This document shows positions 1 through 8,556 of a stretch of DNA of 64,000 nt, piece by piece; position 1 is the first letter of the stretch; each line of letters starts with the position of its first letter. The notes beneath the pieces are model-generated. The model was not told the DNA's origin. It saw only the letters and a program-made list of their open reading frames with translations, and searched no databases. The stretch comes from Alphaproteobacteria bacterium. Its GTDB lineage: Bacteria; Pseudomonadota; Alphaproteobacteria; Sphingomonadales; Sphingomonadaceae. The DNA is taken from the NCBI GenBank assembly GCA_018823325.1, contig JAHJIJ010000024.1:62001-126000 (forward strand), written 5' to 3'. The translations under genes and the position numbers were made by a program.

Positions 1-2
1 AC

Positions 3-65
3 GCAGCCGGTAATTCGTTGAAGTCGACTGCCTCTTTGAGGATTACCTGGAGGCTTGAACGTTAA
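3..65 (+). CDS. TonB C-terminus (partial, cut by window edge)
   Basis: Only about 20 codons before a TAA stop at 63-65 are present; the rest lies left of the window. The reading frame ends in ...RITWRLER, which resembles the last beta strand of TonB energy-transducer proteins. The position directly upstream of exbB-exbD-exbD fits a tonB-exbB-exbD-exbD operon, an arrangement common in sphingomonads and xanthomonads. The identification rests on this short tail and on context, so it is tentative; any unrelated protein end is possible. Confidence 0.4.
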   Translation, partial: AAGNSLKSTASLRITWRLER

Positions 66-75
66 TTTTGATTTT

Positions 76-105
76 GGCCGCCCTGACCCGGGGCGAGGGG
101 CGGCC
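76..105 (+). repeat. GC-rich hairpin between tonB remnant and exbB
   Basis: GGCCGCCC (76-83) and GGGCGGCC (98-105) are perfect 8-bp arms around a 14-nt loop. No T-run follows, so it is not a classical terminator. It sits in the untranslated leader 33 nt before exbB and could be an mRNA processing or stability element. Confidence 0.5.
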
Positions 106-137
106 CATTCTCCGACTGGTTTGAGAGGAACGAACGA

Positions 138-890
138 ATGTTGATCTATCTTTCCGCAGCCGCTGCGCCGGCCGAAAATCCCTACGGTCTCATGGAAGCC
201 CTCGAGCAGGGCGGTGTTATTGCCTACGCCACGTTTCTCATTCTCGTGGGCATGTCCGTGTTTTCCTTCTTTATCCTGTTCTCGAAGCTGATCGAGCAGC
301 AGAAGGTTATCAATCAGGCAAAGAAGGTTCGCGCGACATTCTGGCGCTCGGCGACGCTCAAGGAGGGTTCCGCCAAGCTCGAGAAGAACAGCGCCTACAA
401 GCAGCTGGTCGATGACGGCATCATGGCTCAGGAACAGCACAGCAAGCTGACCGATCCGGTCGAAGCTCATGACTGGATGCATGCTTCGCTCGCCCGCTCG
501 GAAGCTGCCATCAACTCGAAGCTCGGCGGTGGTCTGGCCTTCCTCGCGACGGTCGGTGCTACGGCTCCGTTCATCGGTCTGTTCGGTACGGTTATCGGTA
601 TTTACCGCGCGCTCATCAAGATCGGCGCGTCGGGTCAGGCATCGATTGACGCCGTGGCCGGTCCGGTCGGTGAAGCTCTGATCATGACCGCGCTTGGTCT
701 GGCCGTGGCCGTTCCGGCTGTGCTCGCCTATAACTGGCTGCAGCGCCGTAACAAGTCGATTGCTGAAGACCTGAGCGGCTTCAACAACGACCTGCTTGGC
801 TACATGGTGTCGAACGGCGCCGTTCGTCCGGCCGTGGTTGCAGCTCCGGCCGCACCTGCTGCCGCGAAGCCGGCAGCTGCCAAGGCCTGA
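138..890 (+). CDS. exbB: ExbB/TolQ/MotA-family proton channel subunit
   Basis: Inner-membrane proton channel subunit that, with ExbD, uses the proton motive force to drive TonB-dependent outer-membrane uptake. The 250-aa protein has three predicted membrane segments (about residues 31-50, 131-160 and 178-198), a cytoplasmic loop between the first two, and the conserved small-residue pattern of TM2/TM3 (GATAPFIGLFGTVIGIY). An Ala/Pro-rich tail (231-250) is unusual and probably disordered. A purine-rich GAGAGGAACGA precedes the ATG. Two exbD genes follow, which supports ExbB over TolQ. Length is typical of the family. Confidence 0.93.
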   Translation: MLIYLSAAAAPAENPYGLMEALEQGGVIAYATFLILVGMSVFSFFILFSKLIEQQKVINQAKKVRATFWRSATLKEGSAKLEKNSAYKQLVDDGIMAQEQHSKLTDPVEAHDWMHASLARSEAAINSKLGGGLAFLATVGATAPFIGLFGTVIGIYRALIKIGASGQASIDAVAGPVGEALIMTALGLAVAVPAVLAYNWLQRRNKSIAEDLSGFNNDLLGYMVSNGAVRPAVVAAPAAPAAAKPAAAKA

Positions 891-906
891 GCCATCAAGT
901 GAAGCG

Positions 907-937
907 GATGGGGCGGCCTGTTGTTGGCCGCCACATC
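907..937 (+). repeat. GC-rich hairpin between exbB and first exbD
   Basis: GGCGGCC (912-918) and GGCCGCC (926-932) form a perfect 7-bp stem with a 7-nt TGTTGTT loop. After one G/A mismatch, GATG (907-910) pairs with CATC (934-937). There is no poly-T tract, so readthrough or mRNA processing is more likely than full termination. It lies between the stop of exbB and the start of exbD1. Confidence 0.6.
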
Positions 938-990
938 ATCCCTCTTCAGGGAGTTAACTGCTTCAAACCCAAGAGTTAGGATTCTGATCG

Positions 991-1476
991 ATGGCAATGA
1001 GCTCTGGGGGTGGTGGTGATGACACCCCAATGTCGGACATCAACACGACGCCTCTCGTGGACGTCATGCTGGTGCTTCTCATCATCTTCCTCATCGCAAT
1101 TCCGGTGGTGATCCAGACGGTTGATGTCAATCTTCCGAAGATTGCTTTCGAGCCGACGACGACCAAGCCGGAGAACGTCAACCTCACGGTTCGCGCGGTG
1201 GACGGGCAGTGCGAGGTTTACTGGAACGTCACCAAGGTGAGTGCTGGTGATCTTCTTAACCGCGCTGTCAAGAAGCTGGAGGCCGACATCGAGAAGGTCG
1301 GCGGTGTCGAGAACATGAACCCAGACGATCTGCCCGAGGCGCACATCCGTGCGGACATCGACACACCTTACCGGTGCATCGGTGGTACGATCTTCACGAT
1401 GCAGCGCGCCGGTTATCCGAAGGTTGGTTTCATTTCCGAGCCCGATCCCGCTTCGATCACCGTTCGTCGCCTCTGA
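991..1476 (+). CDS. exbD: ExbD/TolR-family biopolymer transport protein (first copy)
   Basis: Single-span partner of ExbB with a periplasmic domain. The short cytoplasmic N-terminus ends in INTTPLVDVMLVLL, where D24 is the family's essential membrane aspartate, followed by one TM (about 22-43). The periplasmic part is longer (161 aa total) than in the second copy and has two cysteines, C74 and C129, which could form a disulfide; the second copy has none. It is the middle gene of exbB-exbD-exbD. The start ATG (991) lacks a strong Shine-Dalgarno sequence but agrees with family N-termini. Confidence 0.92.
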   Translation: MAMSSGGGGDDTPMSDINTTPLVDVMLVLLIIFLIAIPVVIQTVDVNLPKIAFEPTTTKPENVNLTVRAVDGQCEVYWNVTKVSAGDLLNRAVKKLEADIEKVGGVENMNPDDLPEAHIRADIDTPYRCIGGTIFTMQRAGYPKVGFISEPDPASITVRRL

Positions 1477-1501
1477 CGTCCAAGTTTAGGAGACCAGTCC
1501 C

Positions 1502-1927
1502 ATGGCAATGAGTGGTGGCCGCGACGACGGCGAGCCGATGATGGAAATGAACACGACGCCGTTGATCGACGTCATGCTCGTGCTTCTCATCATGTTCATT
1601 ATTACGATTCCGATCCAGACCCACGCGGTGAAGATCGACCTTCCGCAGAACGCTGACGCACCGCAGAATGTCGTTGATCCGGTCAAGAACCGGCTCACGA
1701 TCGATCCGGCCGGCCTGATTTACTGGAACGGCACACCGGTCGACCGCGTGACGCTGCGCCAGTATCTCGATCAGACCAGCCGGATGGCGCCTGAGCCTGA
1801 GCTCCAGTTCGAGCCGGACGGGTCTGCGCGTTATGTTGTGGTGGATGAGGTCCTCGCCATCATCAAGCGTTCCGGTGTCACGAAGCTCGGCTTCGTCGGC
1901 AATGATCGCTACGGCGGCGTGTTCTGA
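1502..1927 (+). CDS. exbD: ExbD/TolR-family biopolymer transport protein (second copy)
   Basis: Second ExbD paralogue, 141 aa, 25 nt after the first. It shares the N-terminal MAMS start and the membrane motif MNTTPLIDVMLVLL with conserved D23, then one TM and a short periplasmic domain. AGGAGACC lies upstream of the ATG. Two unequal ExbD proteins next to one ExbB suggest a mixed ExbD dimer in the channel, as described for the xanthomonad ExbD1/ExbD2 arrangement. The strong terminator at 1975-2001 ends the operon. Confidence 0.93.
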   Translation: MAMSGGRDDGEPMMEMNTTPLIDVMLVLLIMFIITIPIQTHAVKIDLPQNADAPQNVVDPVKNRLTIDPAGLIYWNGTPVDRVTLRQYLDQTSRMAPEPELQFEPDGSARYVVVDEVLAIIKRSGVTKLGFVGNDRYGGVF

Positions 1928-1936
1928 TCTTGGCTT

Positions 1937-1959
1937 GTCGCTGCCCCCGGGGCAGCGAC
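1937..1959. repeat. Perfect palindrome after exbD2
   Basis: Perfect 11-bp arms (GTCGCTGCCCC and its reverse complement) flank a single central C. It sits 10 nt after the exbD2 stop and just before the terminator at 1975-2001. It could be a second stem protecting the 3' end or a protein site. Confidence 0.6.
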
Positions 1960-1974
1960 GCGGATGAAGTATCG

Positions 1975-2001
1975 AAAAAGGGGGCTTCGGCTCCCTTTTT
2001 T
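1975..2001 (+). terminator. Rho-independent terminator of the exbBDD operon
   Basis: A GC stem (GGGGGC/GCTCCC with one G-U pair) is closed by a C(TTCG)G tetraloop and flanked by AAAAA upstream and TTTTTT downstream. The A-tract means it may work on both strands. Confidence 0.85.
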
Positions 2002-2202
2002 GCTGTCTGGGGGAGGCAGGGTAGCGCTTGGATACGTCGGGCCGGTGGAGACTTTCCCGCTGCGCTTCTCGCACCGGACCTCGCAGGTCTGCACTGCTCA
2101 AGGCGCGCGCATGCACGGGCATTGGCCTCAACGAGCCAGGATGATTAGGACATTGGTAAGCTTCCTTGCCGTAATACCTCTCGGTTAGGCAGGCAGGTCA
2201 GC

Positions 2203-2532
2203 ATGGTCGCAGTTCCAGAGAGAAAGGATTCACAAGTCTCTCGCTCTTCGGCGCGGCAGACGGTGCTGATCGGCGTCCGCGTTCGCCGCAAGGGCGAGAG
2301 CTGGTTCAAGAGCCGGATCACTGACATGTCGCTCTCTGGGTTTCGCCTGGTCAGTTATGTGAAATTGCACATCGGCATGGAAGTGTGGGTGATGTTTCCC
2401 GGGTTCGAGGGCCGCAAGGCCTTCGTGACTTGGGTGTCGGACCATGAAGCGGGATGCGAGTTTGAAACGCCGATGCATCCGGCGATCTTCGATCATATCG
2501 TTCGCACGGCGGATTTCGGAGCCGGGAGCTAA
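2203..2532 (+). CDS. PilZ-domain protein
   Basis: Small (109 aa) single-domain protein of the PilZ family, which usually binds cyclic di-GMP. The pattern DMSLSGF (about residues 44-50), corresponding to the family's D/N-x-S-x-x-G motif, and arginine-rich segments before it (RQTVLIGVRVRRKG) fit the RxxxR...DxSxxG signature. The rest is a beta-barrel-like sequence with WV.F and GCEF near the end. No partner domain is fused. The 275 nt between the exbD2 stop and this gene hold only the palindrome and terminator. Its target is unknown; a diguanylate cyclase is encoded 33 kb away at 35034. Confidence 0.82.
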   Translation: MVAVPERKDSQVSRSSARQTVLIGVRVRRKGESWFKSRITDMSLSGFRLVSYVKLHIGMEVWVMFPGFEGRKAFVTWVSDHEAGCEFETPMHPAIFDHIVRTADFGAGS

Positions 2533-2668
2533 GGTCCGCACCGCCGCCGACAGCCGCAGTTGGCTGCTTGGCGTGCGATCCCGTCCAGTACGGCCCGATG
2601 TGCCTTCGCGGGGCGCATACCGACCGCTTCCAATCAGGCGCGCCACCGCTCGATCGTGTGGGTGGTGT

Positions 2669-4459
2669 TCAGCCAGTTTCGTTGAACTGGAGCGAGGCCA
2701 GCCGAGCATAAAGGCCGCCGCGGCCGATCAGTTCGGCGTGGGTGCCGATGTCCGCAATTCGGCCCTGATCGAGTACGACGATCCGGTCGGCAGCGCGAAC
2801 GGTTGCCAGGCGATGAGCGATGACGATCGTCGTGCGGTTCTTCATTAGCCGCGCCAGCGCCTCCTGGACGAGACTTTCGGATTCGGCATCGAGGGCGGAG
2901 GTGGCTTCATCGAGCAGCAGCAGCGGCGCGTCCTTGAGCAGAGCACGCGCAATGGCGATGCGCTGACGCTGGCCGCCGGAGAGACGTGCCCCACCTTCGC
3001 CAAGCTCGGTATCGAGACCGTCGGGCAAGGCGGCCAGAAACGCTTCTGCGTTCGCGGCACGGGCAGCGGCGAGCAGTTGCTCATCGCTTGCATCCCAGCG
3101 GCCGTAGCGCAGATTGTCCCGTGCGCTCGCGGCGAAGATCACTGTCTCTTGTGGGACCAGCGCGATCATGCTCCGCAACGCGCCGAGGTCTGCGTCACGC
3201 AGGTCGGTGCCATTGATCAGCACGCGGCCTTGCGCAGGGTCATAGAACCGTTCGGCCAGTTGCAGCAGAGTCGATTTGCCCGCGCCCGATGGCCCGACAA
3301 TCGCCACCGTCTCGCCCGCTTCCACATCGAGTGAAAAGTCCTCGAGCGCCGCTGTGTCCGGACGGGTCGGATAACGGAAGGACACATTCTCGAAAGTGAG
3401 ACGAGCCTGATGCGGATCGGGGATCGGCACTGGCCTGGCTGGCGGCCGGATGCCGGAGACGGCGCTGGTCAATTCGCTGAGGCGCGCTGCCGCACCAGCG
3501 CCCCGCAACAAGTCGCCATAGACCTCCGTCAGTGCCCCGAAGGCGCCGGCGACGAGCCCGCCCGTGATCACGAACGCCGCAATGCTGCCCCCTGACATAC
3601 GACCGGCGGCGACATCGAGCGCGCCCTGCCACATGATCAGCGTGATCGAGCCGAAAATGACGAGAATGATCGTTGCCGTCATGCCGGCGCGCAGGGTGAT
3701 CCGGCGACGGGCGGTGCGGAAACTGTCCTCCACTGCACGGCGGAACCGGCCTGCCTCGCGCTCTTCCTGCCCGAATGCCTGCACGATCTTCATCGCGCTC
3801 AGCACCTCATTGGTGATGCTGCCGACAGCGGCGAGCCGGTCCTGACTGCTGCGCGAGAGCGCCCGCAGGCGGCGGCCGACGAAGATGATCGGCCCCAATA
3901 TGATCGGAATGCCGAAGAGCAGCATGGCCGTCAGCCGCGGTGCGAGCATGAAGAGATAGACGATGCCGCCAAACCCCGTCAGCAGATTGCGCATGGCCAC
4001 CGAGACGGTCGAACCCACGACCTGCTCGATGATCGCCGTATCGGCCGTCATGCGCGAGGCGATCTCCGACGGGCGGTTATGCTCGAAAAAGGCCGGCTCC
4101 TGCCGCAGCAGATTGGCCTGTGCGGCCATGCGAAGATCGGCGACCACGCGCTCACCCAGCCAGGCGACGAAGTAGAAGCGCATGGCCGTCGCAAATGCCA
4201 GGATCAGGACGATCAGCAGCAGATACTGGAACCACCGGCCAATGCCTTCATCCATCCCGGAGGCGAAGCCCCGGTCGATGACCAGCTTGAAACCGCTGGG
4301 AATGGCGAGCGTCGCCGCAGAGGCGAGAACCAGCGCGAAGCCGGCGCCGGCAATTCGCCCAGGATAGCGCAGCGCAGCGCGCCAGATCAGTCTCAGATTG
4401 CCCAGATCGGCTGATTTGCGCCGATCGTCATTGCCTTGCGAGGGTGCCGAGGAAGCCAT
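2669..4459 (-). CDS. ABC transporter, fused permease and ATPase (MsbA/lipid exporter type)
   Basis: A 596-aa half-transporter with an N-terminal six-helix ABC type-1 exporter domain (about residues 35-330) and a C-terminal nucleotide-binding domain. Walker A (GPSGAGKST), the signature LSGGQRQRIAIARALL, Walker B (LLLLDEATSALD) and the H-loop (VIAHRLATV) are all intact. It should act as a homodimer in the inner membrane. Similar standalone exporters carry lipids, drugs or peptides, and the substrate cannot be told from sequence. It stands alone, convergent with pilZ and divergent from the PHB depolymerase gene. Confidence 0.9.
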   Translation of the reverse strand: MASSAPSQGNDDRRKSADLGNLRLIWRAALRYPGRIAGAGFALVLASAATLAIPSGFKLVIDRGFASGMDEGIGRWFQYLLLIVLILAFATAMRFYFVAWLGERVVADLRMAAQANLLRQEPAFFEHNRPSEIASRMTADTAIIEQVVGSTVSVAMRNLLTGFGGIVYLFMLAPRLTAMLLFGIPIILGPIIFVGRRLRALSRSSQDRLAAVGSITNEVLSAMKIVQAFGQEEREAGRFRRAVEDSFRTARRRITLRAGMTATIILVIFGSITLIMWQGALDVAAGRMSGGSIAAFVITGGLVAGAFGALTEVYGDLLRGAGAAARLSELTSAVSGIRPPARPVPIPDPHQARLTFENVSFRYPTRPDTAALEDFSLDVEAGETVAIVGPSGAGKSTLLQLAERFYDPAQGRVLINGTDLRDADLGALRSMIALVPQETVIFAASARDNLRYGRWDASDEQLLAAARAANAEAFLAALPDGLDTELGEGGARLSGGQRQRIAIARALLKDAPLLLLDEATSALDAESESLVQEALARLMKNRTTIVIAHRLATVRAADRIVVLDQGRIADIGTHAELIGRGGLYARLASLQFNETG

Positions 4460-4573
4460 GGCCGCGCCCTAAACCAACTTTGCACCCTTTGGGAGCGCTT
4501 TTGCATCTGCATCGGCGACATGGCTGTGGCATAGACCGCCTGCGATCATTATTTAACGACCTATGATTATGCC

Positions 4574-4636
4574 GATCATTGGCTTCGCATTGATGGATAT
4601 GCTGGTTACAATGATCGGCTTCGCGTAAGGATATGC
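4574..4636 (+). repeat. Imperfect direct repeat upstream of the PHB depolymerase gene
   Basis: Two copies of a pattern GATC-(ATT)-GGCTTCGC...GGATATGC occur at 4574-4602 and about 4613-4636. The second ends directly at the ATG of phaZ and supplies its AAGGA ribosome binding site. The copies lie in the 177-nt divergent region shared with the ABC transporter gene. They may be a duplicated operator or a local slip duplication. Confidence 0.45.
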
Positions 4637-5872
4637 ATGCTTTATAGTGCCTATGAAATTCAGCGCAGCTTCCTCGCCAGCGCCAGTGCCATGGCGACGG
4701 CAAGCGTGGAACTGCTTCAAAACCCCGCCAATCCCTTTGCCTATTTCGGCGGCGGGCCGATGCTCGCCTCAGCGCTCGACGTGTTCGCTCATGCCGCCGC
4801 GCCGCGCGGCAAGCCCGCTTTTGATCTGCCGACGACGGAAATTGACGGGAAAGCCGTTGCGATCACGGAAGTGATCGAGGCGCGCAAGGTCTTCGGCCAA
4901 TTACGCCATTTCGTTCGGGAGGGGCAGGAGGGGAAGCACCCCAAGCTGCTGATCGTCGCGCCGATGTCTGGCCATTTCGCCACGCTGCTCCGCGGTACGG
5001 TCGCGCGCATGCTGCCGGGTCATGACGTCTACATCACCGATTGGCGCGATGCCCGCGATGTGCCGCTCTCTGACGGGACTTTCGATCTCGATGATTATGT
5101 CGATTATCTGGTGGAGTGGCTCGAGCATATCGGCCCGGGCGCTCATATGCTCGCCGTCTGCCAGCCGTCCGTGCCCTGTCTTGCCGCAGCAAGCCTCATG
5201 TCCGCCTCCAGCCATCCCTGCCGCCCGCGCACCCTGACGATGATGGGTGGGCCGATCGACACGCGCGAAGGCCCGACAGCAGTGAACGAACTGGCGCAGG
5301 AGCGCCCGCTCAGCTGGTTCAGCCAGAATGTCGTGACCTCGGTGCCGTTCAATTATCCCGGCGCCGGACGAAAGGTTTACCCCGGCTTCATGCAGCTTGC
5401 CGGGTTCATGACGATGAATCTCGGCAATCACCTGATGAGCCACTGGCAGATGTTCCGCCATCTGGTGCAGGGCGATGATGAAAGCGCCGATGCCACCAAG
5501 AGGTTCTACGAGGAATATCGCTCGGTCTGCGACATGACGGCGGAATTCTACCTCCAGACGGTCAATGAGGTCTTCAAGAAGCACAGCCTGCCCAAGGGCG
5601 AGTTCATGCATCGCGGCGTGCGGATTGACACCGCCGCGATCACTGATGTCGCGCTGCTCGCCGTGGAAGGCGAAAATGATGACATTTCCGGCATCGGTCA
5701 GACCAAGGCGGCCCTCAAGATCACGCCCAACCTGCCCGATGAGATGAAGCAATATTATCTTGCGGAAACGGTGGGGCATTACGGCATCTTCAACGGCTCG
5801 AAATGGCGCAATCGGATCGCACCGGTCGTCGAAGCCTGGATCAAGCGTCACGACGATCTGCCGCGCGGTTGA
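4637..5872 (+). CDS. phaZ: Intracellular polyhydroxybutyrate/PHA depolymerase
   Basis: Degrades stored polyhydroxyalkanoate granules in the cytoplasm. At 411 aa it has the length of PhaZ1-type intracellular depolymerases and the characteristic VCQPSVP segment, where the catalytic nucleophile is a cysteine (C175) rather than the usual lipase serine. The alpha/beta hydrolase core continues to a C-terminal VGHYGIFNGSKWR segment that holds the catalytic His. AAGGA precedes the ATG. The gene stands alone; the epimerase gene follows after 29 nt and could be cotranscribed. Confidence 0.9.
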   Translation: MLYSAYEIQRSFLASASAMATASVELLQNPANPFAYFGGGPMLASALDVFAHAAAPRGKPAFDLPTTEIDGKAVAITEVIEARKVFGQLRHFVREGQEGKHPKLLIVAPMSGHFATLLRGTVARMLPGHDVYITDWRDARDVPLSDGTFDLDDYVDYLVEWLEHIGPGAHMLAVCQPSVPCLAAASLMSASSHPCRPRTLTMMGGPIDTREGPTAVNELAQERPLSWFSQNVVTSVPFNYPGAGRKVYPGFMQLAGFMTMNLGNHLMSHWQMFRHLVQGDDESADATKRFYEEYRSVCDMTAEFYLQTVNEVFKKHSLPKGEFMHRGVRIDTAAITDVALLAVEGENDDISGIGQTKAALKITPNLPDEMKQYYLAETVGHYGIFNGSKWRNRIAPVVEAWIKRHDDLPRG

Positions 5873-5901
5873 TTCCGGTTCGTTATGAGGATGCGCCGGT
5901 T

Positions 5902-6915
5902 GTGAGTGCCATTCGTTTGCATCAGGTGGCGGTCGAGCGGTTTCCTGTTCGTGACGCCTTCACGATCAGCCGTGGGGCGAAGACCTTTGTGGACGTCGTG
6001 ACCTGCACCGTCAGCGATGGCGATCTGTTCGGGCGGGGCGAGGGGACGCCCATTTATTATCACGGCGAGACGGCGCAGGACTGCGCGGCAGCCATCGAGG
6101 CGCTGGCGCAGGCGTATGGGGTCTCGGATCGTGAAACATTGCGCCATCTCATGCCGCCTGGCGCTGCCCGCAATGCACTTGATTGCGCGTTGTGGGATCT
6201 GGAGGCGAAGCGCAGCGGCCGACCGGCATGGGCGATCGCCGGGCTGAACGAACCGCAGCCGGTCCGCACAGCCTACACGATTAGCCTGGATGAGCCTGAA
6301 CAGATGGCGCAGGCCGCCGCCGCGGCGCGCGCGCGGGGCTTCACCTTGCTGAAATGCAAGCTTACCGGGGTCGGCGATCGGGCGCGGATCGAGGCGGTCC
6401 GTGCCGGCGCACCGGATGTCGATCTGATTGTCGATGCAAATGAAAGCTGGGCGGGGCTTGATCTGCTGGCCGAGGCGCGCGCGCTGGCGGATCTTGGCGT
6501 TTCCCTCATCGAACAGCCATTGCCGGCAAAGGCCGACAGCGCGCTGAACGGATTCGATCTGCCAGTGCCGATCTGCGCCGATGAAAGCTGCCAGTCGCTC
6601 GGCGATCTGGCGCGGCTCGGCGCCTATCGGGCAATCAACATCAAACTCGACAAGGCGGGAGGGCTGACCGAGGCCCTTGCCATGGCCAGCGCTGCAAAAG
6701 CACAGGGCAAGCAGATCATGGTCGGCTGCATGCTGGCCAGCTCGCTTGGCATTGCGCCTGCCTTTTTGTTGGCACAACTCGCCGATTGGGTGGACCTCGA
6801 CGGCGCCTTGCTGCTAGCGAAGGATCGCGTGGGCGCGATGGCTGTTTCCGATGGGTTACTTTCACCCGGAACTTTATGGGGCCAGGCGATTATAACGGAT
6901 GCGCAACCAAGTTGA
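5902..6915 (+). CDS. Dipeptide epimerase (L-Ala-D/L-Glu epimerase type, enolase superfamily)
   Basis: Epimerizes a dipeptide, probably L-Ala-D-Glu from recycled murein. The 337-aa protein has an N-terminal capping domain and a barrel domain with the KxK base motif (LLKCKLTG), metal ligands in VDANESW, EQPL and CADES, and a second catalytic Lys in INIKLDKAGG. The frame is open back to 5803, inside phaZ, but the GTG at 5902 gives the normal family N-terminus (MSAIRLHQVAVERFPVRDAF) and avoids the overlap. Substrate specificity is inferred from the family. Confidence 0.85.
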   Translation: MSAIRLHQVAVERFPVRDAFTISRGAKTFVDVVTCTVSDGDLFGRGEGTPIYYHGETAQDCAAAIEALAQAYGVSDRETLRHLMPPGAARNALDCALWDLEAKRSGRPAWAIAGLNEPQPVRTAYTISLDEPEQMAQAAAAARARGFTLLKCKLTGVGDRARIEAVRAGAPDVDLIVDANESWAGLDLLAEARALADLGVSLIEQPLPAKADSALNGFDLPVPICADESCQSLGDLARLGAYRAINIKLDKAGGLTEALAMASAAKAQGKQIMVGCMLASSLGIAPAFLLAQLADWVDLDGALLLAKDRVGAMAVSDGLLSPGTLWGQAIITDAQPS

Positions 6916-7006
6916 ACGATACTAGACCTTTCCAGCAGTCATTCTGGCTGAACAGCGTCGGGACGAATCCCCTACGCAACCGGGTCGCGAACGGAGGAGG
7001 TTCTAC

Positions 7007-7381
7007 GTGCGTCTAGCACGAATTCTGGCATTATTGCTCGCGCTGGCGACGATGGGTGTATCAGCTTATTTCTTCTATCGGATGCCTTTTGCGTGGCTGC
7101 AGATTGTCCCGGCCTGCCTGGGCGTGCTGGTCATGCTTTGGTTCTGGCGCACTGCCCCCAAGAGGAAAAAGGCCCGCAAGCGTGCGGCGCTGGCAACTGT
7201 CCTGTTCGTTCCCATGATCATGGGCAGCGCGGTGTTGAGCCTGATGTATTCACCTGAATCGATCTGGCCCGTGTTCACGGCACTGGCGTTGCTGGCGCTG
7301 ATGGTGGCGGTGCTTGCGCTCATGCGGATCGAGCGCAAGCAGAGCCATGTCTGGGCCGGCTATTATTCCGACGTCGCCTGA
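7007..7381 (+). CDS. Small hypothetical membrane protein
   Basis: A 124-aa protein with about four hydrophobic segments (roughly residues 3-23, 29-46, 61-80 and 88-108) separated by a basic loop (RTAPKRKKARKR). No family is recognised. A strong GGAGGAGG precedes the GTG start. Its last 19 nt overlap the 3' end of the convergent MscS gene, so the two transcripts are antisense at their ends. Confidence 0.75.
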   Translation: MRLARILALLLALATMGVSAYFFYRMPFAWLQIVPACLGVLVMLWFWRTAPKRKKARKRAALATVLFVPMIMGSAVLSLMYSPESIWPVFTALALLALMVAVLALMRIERKQSHVWAGYYSDVA

Positions 7382-8541
7382 GCGCCTTTGCGTCCGCGCG
7401 GGGGCAGGCTGGTCGGTATTTCCTTCAAAACCGGATAAGGCATGATCATCTTGCCATCCGGCGCGGCGGTGAAGGTCGTCTGCGTCGGGTAGGCAAATTC
7501 AAGGCCCCGCTCGTTGAAGCGCTGGAGGATATCCAGCCCCACGGCGTGTCGGACCATGTAGACCTCGTCCCAGTCATAGGAATGCACGTCGAAATCCACT
7601 TCGAAATCCAGTGAACTGGGACCAAAGCCGATGAAACCGGAGCGGATGAACTCAGCGCCATGCGCGGTGACGATGTCGCGCAGCAGGTCAGGAATGGTCG
7701 CGGCGTCCTCGGGTGGCGTCTGGTAGATCACGCCGATGGCGAATTTGATCCGACGGCGATCAAGATGGGCGTAGCTCGTGATTTCCTTGTTCAGCAGTTG
7801 TGCGTTCGAGACGATCATGCGTTCGCCCGTGATCAGGCGCATGCGTGTGGACTTGAGGCCGATCTTCTCCACGACCCCGGTCTGTGTGCCGAAATTGATG
7901 GCATCGCCGACCTTGAAAGGCTTGTCGAAGATGATCGAGAGCGATGCGAACAGATCCGAGAAAATGCCCTGTGCGGCCAGACCGATCGCAATACCGCCGA
8001 TGCCAAGGCCGGCAACCAGCGCCGTGACATTGACGCCGAGATTATCGAGAACCACGACAAAGGCGATGGCGAAGATCGCGATGGACAACAGAACCTTGAT
8101 GAGGCCGCTCGCATTCGCAAGTGCCTCGCTGCCGCCAAGCTCGGGGTCGGACCGCATCTGGACGAAGCCAAGCGCCATGTTGCGCAACCAGCTGGCGACC
8201 TGCCAGGCCGTGACGATAATAAAGAGAACATGGACGGCGTTCACGACCGACTGCGGCACAGCGAAATAATGCACCACCAGGCGGGTTGCGATTAGCACCA
8301 TGAAGAGGTGACTGGTTCGTTCGACCGTATTGGCAGCGACACCCATCATCGGGGATGCGTGCGCGGCCTTGCCGAACAGCCCCTGCAGGATGCGCTTGAG
8401 CAGTCCTAGCGCAAAGTAGATTGCAAAGCCGATAACCAGCCCGATCACGACATTGAGCCAGTTATCGTTCAGCCATGCAACGCTCTGGTTGAAGAAGTGA
8501 GCAGGGTTGTTGGACGAAGCAGGGGGGGCAGCAGCGTTCAT
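7363..8541 (-). CDS. MscS-family mechanosensitive ion channel
   Basis: Inner-membrane channel that opens under membrane tension during osmotic downshock. The 392-aa protein has an N-terminal hydrophobic region with several TMs (from about residue 28), the pore-lining Gly/Ala-rich helix (LVAGLGIGGIAIGLAAQ), then the beta domain (FDKPFKVGDAI...GVVEKIGLKSTRMR) and a C-terminal alpha/beta domain. The size suggests extra N-terminal helices compared with E. coli MscS (286 aa). It overlaps the convergent neighbour by 19 nt. Confidence 0.9.
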   Translation of the reverse strand: MNAAAPPASSNNPAHFFNQSVAWLNDNWLNVVIGLVIGFAIYFALGLLKRILQGLFGKAAHASPMMGVAANTVERTSHLFMVLIATRLVVHYFAVPQSVVNAVHVLFIIVTAWQVASWLRNMALGFVQMRSDPELGGSEALANASGLIKVLLSIAIFAIAFVVVLDNLGVNVTALVAGLGIGGIAIGLAAQGIFSDLFASLSIIFDKPFKVGDAINFGTQTGVVEKIGLKSTRMRLITGERMIVSNAQLLNKEITSYAHLDRRRIKFAIGVIYQTPPEDAATIPDLLRDIVTAHGAEFIRSGFIGFGPSSLDFEVDFDVHSYDWDEVYMVRHAVGLDILQRFNERGLEFAYPTQTTFTAAPDGKMIMPYPVLKEIPTSLPPRGRKGAQATSE

Positions 8542-8556
8542 GGGAAGGGAAAGCTC

